From assembly GCA_014529385.2 (NCBI GenBank), contig CM043955.1, positions 142,398,140 through 142,462,139 on the forward strand: a stretch of 64,000 bases of DNA, given 5' to 3'. The position numbers were made by a program, and so were the translations under genes. The notes under the pieces are model-generated. The model made no database searches and was not told the DNA's origin. It worked only from the letters and a program-made list of their open reading frames with translations. This document shows, in pieces, positions 45,822-50,263 of the stretch (the first letter of the stretch is position 1; the number at the start of each line of letters is the position of its first letter). This DNA is from Adiantum capillus-veneris (Eukaryota; Streptophyta; Polypodiopsida; Polypodiales; Pteridaceae).

Positions 45822-48800
45822 CTAGTCATTAGAGTCAAAGCACTCTAATACTCCTTGTATTTAAACACAAGAAGCTAAAAATTGCACTATTTGGGTGTTT
45901 TTTATACCTCCCGTTCCGCAACGTTCCTGTTCCGGACCCCTAGCCGTTCCCCCATTCCGCGGGGATCCCGTTGCCGTTCCCGTTCCGCGTTCCGGGTAAC
46001 TATGCTGCCGTCCCATGTAACTATGGTTTTTTAAGCCTCCCATTTCGTGTCGTACCCCTCCGGACCCGGACCCGGACCCATTCCGCAAGGAGGCCCATCG
46101 TCAGTCACAAATTGATGACGTGGCAATACTATCTAGACACACACAGCGGCAGACTGATGATGTGGCAAACTATACGGACTGCCCGAAAATTGCACTGCTT
46201 GGCTGATAACATGGTAGCTGTACGGATGCCCGCAATTCGCGTGACATGCTGATGTGGCAATTGTACGGAATTCCGTTATTTGCGCTGGCTGCTTTTTGCA
46301 AGTTTTTGAGGACTAGTTGCTTTTGGAACTTATTTGCTCTTAAGTTTGAAGCTTTTGAAACTTTTGCTTTTGAGTTTAACTGATTTTGGGGCTCTGCTTT
46401 AGGCATCCCTTGTAAGAATAAAAGAGCCCTAAGGGCCTCACTCTTCAGAGCATCTAGAAGCAGAGTCTGAGAGCAGAGGTTCTTGTAGGAGTTGTACTTT
46501 GCTCAAAGATAAATATAAAAGAAATAACGAAAGGCGCGCCAATCTTTGGGGCCAATCTCTCTTGGCATGGAACTACGTCGGGCCGTGTCAACCAAATTGA
46601 ACTGTGATTTTAAAGTTGTGAAGTATTTTAAGTGATTCTCTCTCATGTCGCGGTAGAATCTTGACTTGGAGTGTCTAAGTCTGTTACAGCCGTTCCCGTT
46701 CCGCGTTCCAAGTAACTATGATCAATAGCAACACGAATAGAAACTTAAAAATCACTTAGCTTTAATAGAGAGAGAGAAATAGAGAGAGAGAGAGAGAGTC
46801 GACATGGCACGGCGGAGTTCCGGCCCAGAAGCATTGGCCCCAAAGACCGGCACCCCTTTCAGCATTTCTATATTATTGATCACTGCAAAGTAGAACTCCC
46901 AAGGGACTCTGCTCTTAGACTCTGCGTCGCTCTGCAGAGTGAGGCCCCAGGGGCTCTTATAAACTTACAAGGGATGCCCAAAAGCAATCAGTTTAAAAGC
47001 ACTTCTTCTGCTCTCAAAGGCTAACAGTAGGGTCTCCTGAAAGCAGCCAACGTAATTTGCAGGAATCTGTACAGCCTGCCACGTGGCATTAGCAACACAA
47101 AACGCGGATATCTGTAACAAGACGGGCACCACGTGCCAATAGAAAAGAACAGACTGAACAGACTTTTAGCACTTCAATAACAACTGAACTGAAAGAGAGA
47201 GACGACACGTGACACGGAGTGGTGGAATTCCACCCCAGAGAGTATTGGCCCCAAACCTTGGCGCCCCTTTCGGTATTTCTTTATATTGCATCAACACAGT
47301 ACAAGCCGGTACTCCAAACTCTACACCTTCTCCAGGAAGCATGCCAGAGAATGAGCCCTAACCTCATATTTAAAAGGCCCTTGGCCTAAAAAGCAATTAC
47401 AGTGAAAAGCCTTCAAAGTGAAAAGCCTTCAAACTCAAAAGCATCTGGTCCAAAAGCAAAGCCAAAAAGCTGCCAGCGTAAATCACGGAAATCCGTACAG
47501 CTGCCATGTCATCAGCTAGCGCAAAACGAGGAAATCCGTACAGTCTGCCACGTCATCATGTCAGTGCAATTTTTAGAAATCTGCCACGTCATCAATTTTT
47601 GCATGTGTGCGGATCCTGCTTTATTTTAATCCTTTATGTCACTTGGGGCCCCATCGGACGGGGTCCCCATAGGTTGGTAGGACTTCTTCTTCTCGTACTT
47701 GTTCTTCTTACGGTTTAGGCCCCTCGGCCAGCATTTGCAAGTTGGCTCCATTCTTTAGGCTTTGACACGTCAGCAGTTTGTGACAATATCCGTATGGCCT
47801 GCCATGTCACCATGTCAGCTCGAATTGCACAGGTTCCGTACAGCACTGCCACGTCAACAATTCGACTCCTCTTTTAGCTTCTAGTGTCCCATGGGCCCCA
47901 TCCGACAGGACCCCATAAGTTGGAACAACTTATAATATTGAATCTCTCAGTTTCACTAGGGTTTGTCCGGTCGAACATGCCACGTCATCACTTTGCGACA
48001 CTTTGTGTGTGCTAGTGTGAGTTTGTGTTGGTGTACTAGGGGTGTGTGTGTGTGAGAGACTTCAGATGGATTTGTAAGGGTGTGAAAAGAATGACTGTTG
48101 TAAATGTACCTGGTGATTTGTCAACCTTTGTGTTTAATTCCTTGTTTTGCAAGACTGATGTCCAATAACACCAGCTGGGGCCTGGCAGACTCTTGGAGCC
48201 GCTGTCAAGGGTCTATTATCCACCTGTGGTGGTCACACAAAATAGCTCAAGGATGACTATTAACAAGATTTCTTAACCACCCTAACATGCACTCACTATG
48301 ATGTCTACAGACATAAGAATAACCCTTGTTGCATAAATGGTCACATGAGACATAGCTAGATGTTGTTAAACTTAAGTGGCCATCTTGCAGCCGTAGCATG
48401 TAGCCTATGATTAATGGTGCATCGGATGATAAACGTGACAAATCAGATATCCTACTTCGCAAAATGAAATTCTTTGAGGAAAAGCTAGGGTGGGCAGCCT
48501 TCAGCTAACATGGCCCTGTGAGTCTGCCCTAGCGGAAAACCTTAACCCTAATACACAATGTAGATGAGAATTTGAACTCTATCTCATATTATCACACATC
48601 TCATGCCAGAATTATCTGAGTGGCATGAGATTGAAGGCATGGGTTTACAATGTAGATGAGAATTTGAGCTCTATCTAACATTATCACATGTCATGCCACA
48701 AGTATCTGTGTGGTGCAAGATTGAAGGCACGGCTCCTGGTCACCTAGGAAGCTTGATACAAAATTAACCACCATTATTGTTTAGTACACCTCTCTCTACT

Positions 48801-50209
48801 GTGCTTCTTCCTGTGTTTTTTTTCTCTTTTCTCTTTCTATTGCCTCTAATATTAGGTCTTCATTTTTTGTTCATAAAGTCTCATTGACATCAACATGGTC
48901 ACAAAGAAATGGCTTGAGGCCATCTTTAAAGTTTGAAAAGGGCTGCAGAAAAAGGGCACATACCAATTTTGAACAGTGGCAACTGCATGGTCAGCTAAGC
49001 CTGGCTCAATGTTTCGACCAATAAGTTTTTTCCTCAATTGTGCAGCTGTGTATGGCCTACAAAAGTCCCAAAATCATGTGGTTTCTTCCAATGCCAATAA
49101 ATTCATGCAGAAAATCTACAGTTTACCAGGGATTGACGCCAACACACCTCATGGAAAGATATCGGACAGCAAGATTCTTGGCATGCTCATGTGCAGCTAA
49201 GCTGTGTGATTCTAGATGTTTGGGAGCTCCATAAACATTACTATTACTTTGTTCAAAAGTATCTTGCTCAAGTAGCATAAACCCATCATCATCACTTAAG
49301 CCTTTGTCAGCATTGTCATTAACATCAACATCGCTACCTTCTGTAACTGCAGTATGCCGCATCCTGAAAGACTCCGAATTCCTCTGTTTCGCTCTCTGAA
49401 CCTTCAGAAGAAAACTCTCAGCATCTTGCCAAGGTGGCAGCTTCCTTCCTTGTATGTTAGCTTCCTTCTTTTCGAGGTGCTTACCTTGGAGAGTGGGATG
49501 TGGGCTGTCTTTAGCCACTTGTTGGAAAGCCTTCCTTTCTTCCTTCACGGAAAAGTTGTCTTCAAGACCAGCATCCCTTTCTCCAGTTTGCACTGCACTT
49601 GTAGGTAATGCAGGTGTCGTCAAGTAAGCTGGGCTACTTGAAGATAGTCTTATGGTTTTGGCTTTAGGGTTTTGACCATCCTGTATTCTCAAATAAGCTG
49701 GCTGTACAGTTCTCTCCTCTTTTGAAAAGAACTCACTTCTCTCCGCGTTGTTGTTCAGATGGTAAGAAGAGTCCAACAGGTGTGATGAATATGCTGGCAC
49801 ATGTTTTGAGCTCATTTGTACACCCACAACTTCAGAATTGCAGGCTTCCCTAAACTTATGTCTGGATGCAGTATACATGTCATTTTCCTCAATGAGACAA
49901 GACCCACTAATTGTATGGGCCTCGGCCTTATGTCTGCCCCATTCAACAAGTCTGGGTCCGGTGATCGCTTTCTGTGCTTCAGACTGGAGCTTGCGAACCT
50001 GCGCACTTGTTCCCACATCATCAATCGAATGACTGATGCAGGAGTTTGCATGTTCATCTTGCCCCTGAGGAGAAGACTGTTTACGAGCCTTTGGAATATA
50101 GCGCACTGGACCACTCGAATTTGAAAACGTGCAAGCAGCCGACCTGTATACATAGCTAATCCTGCAGCAGAACAGTTTAACCAGCTCAGAGAAATGTAAT
50201 GAACGTGAG

Positions 50210-50263
<54 letters not shown>

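Larger units (their letters stand above)
42279..46025 (+). mobile_element. hAT transposon copy 1, TSD GTTTTTTA
   Basis: The terminal inverted repeats CATAGTTGCAGGGGACGG and, inverted, CATAGTTACATGGGACGG lie between perfect 8-bp duplications GTTTTTTA (42271-42278 and 46026-46033). The element is 3747 bp including a 657-bp nested element. The ends are packed with GGGACGG/GGAACGG motifs, typical of hAT subterminal transposase binding sites. It inserted into hAT copy 2. Confidence 0.93.
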
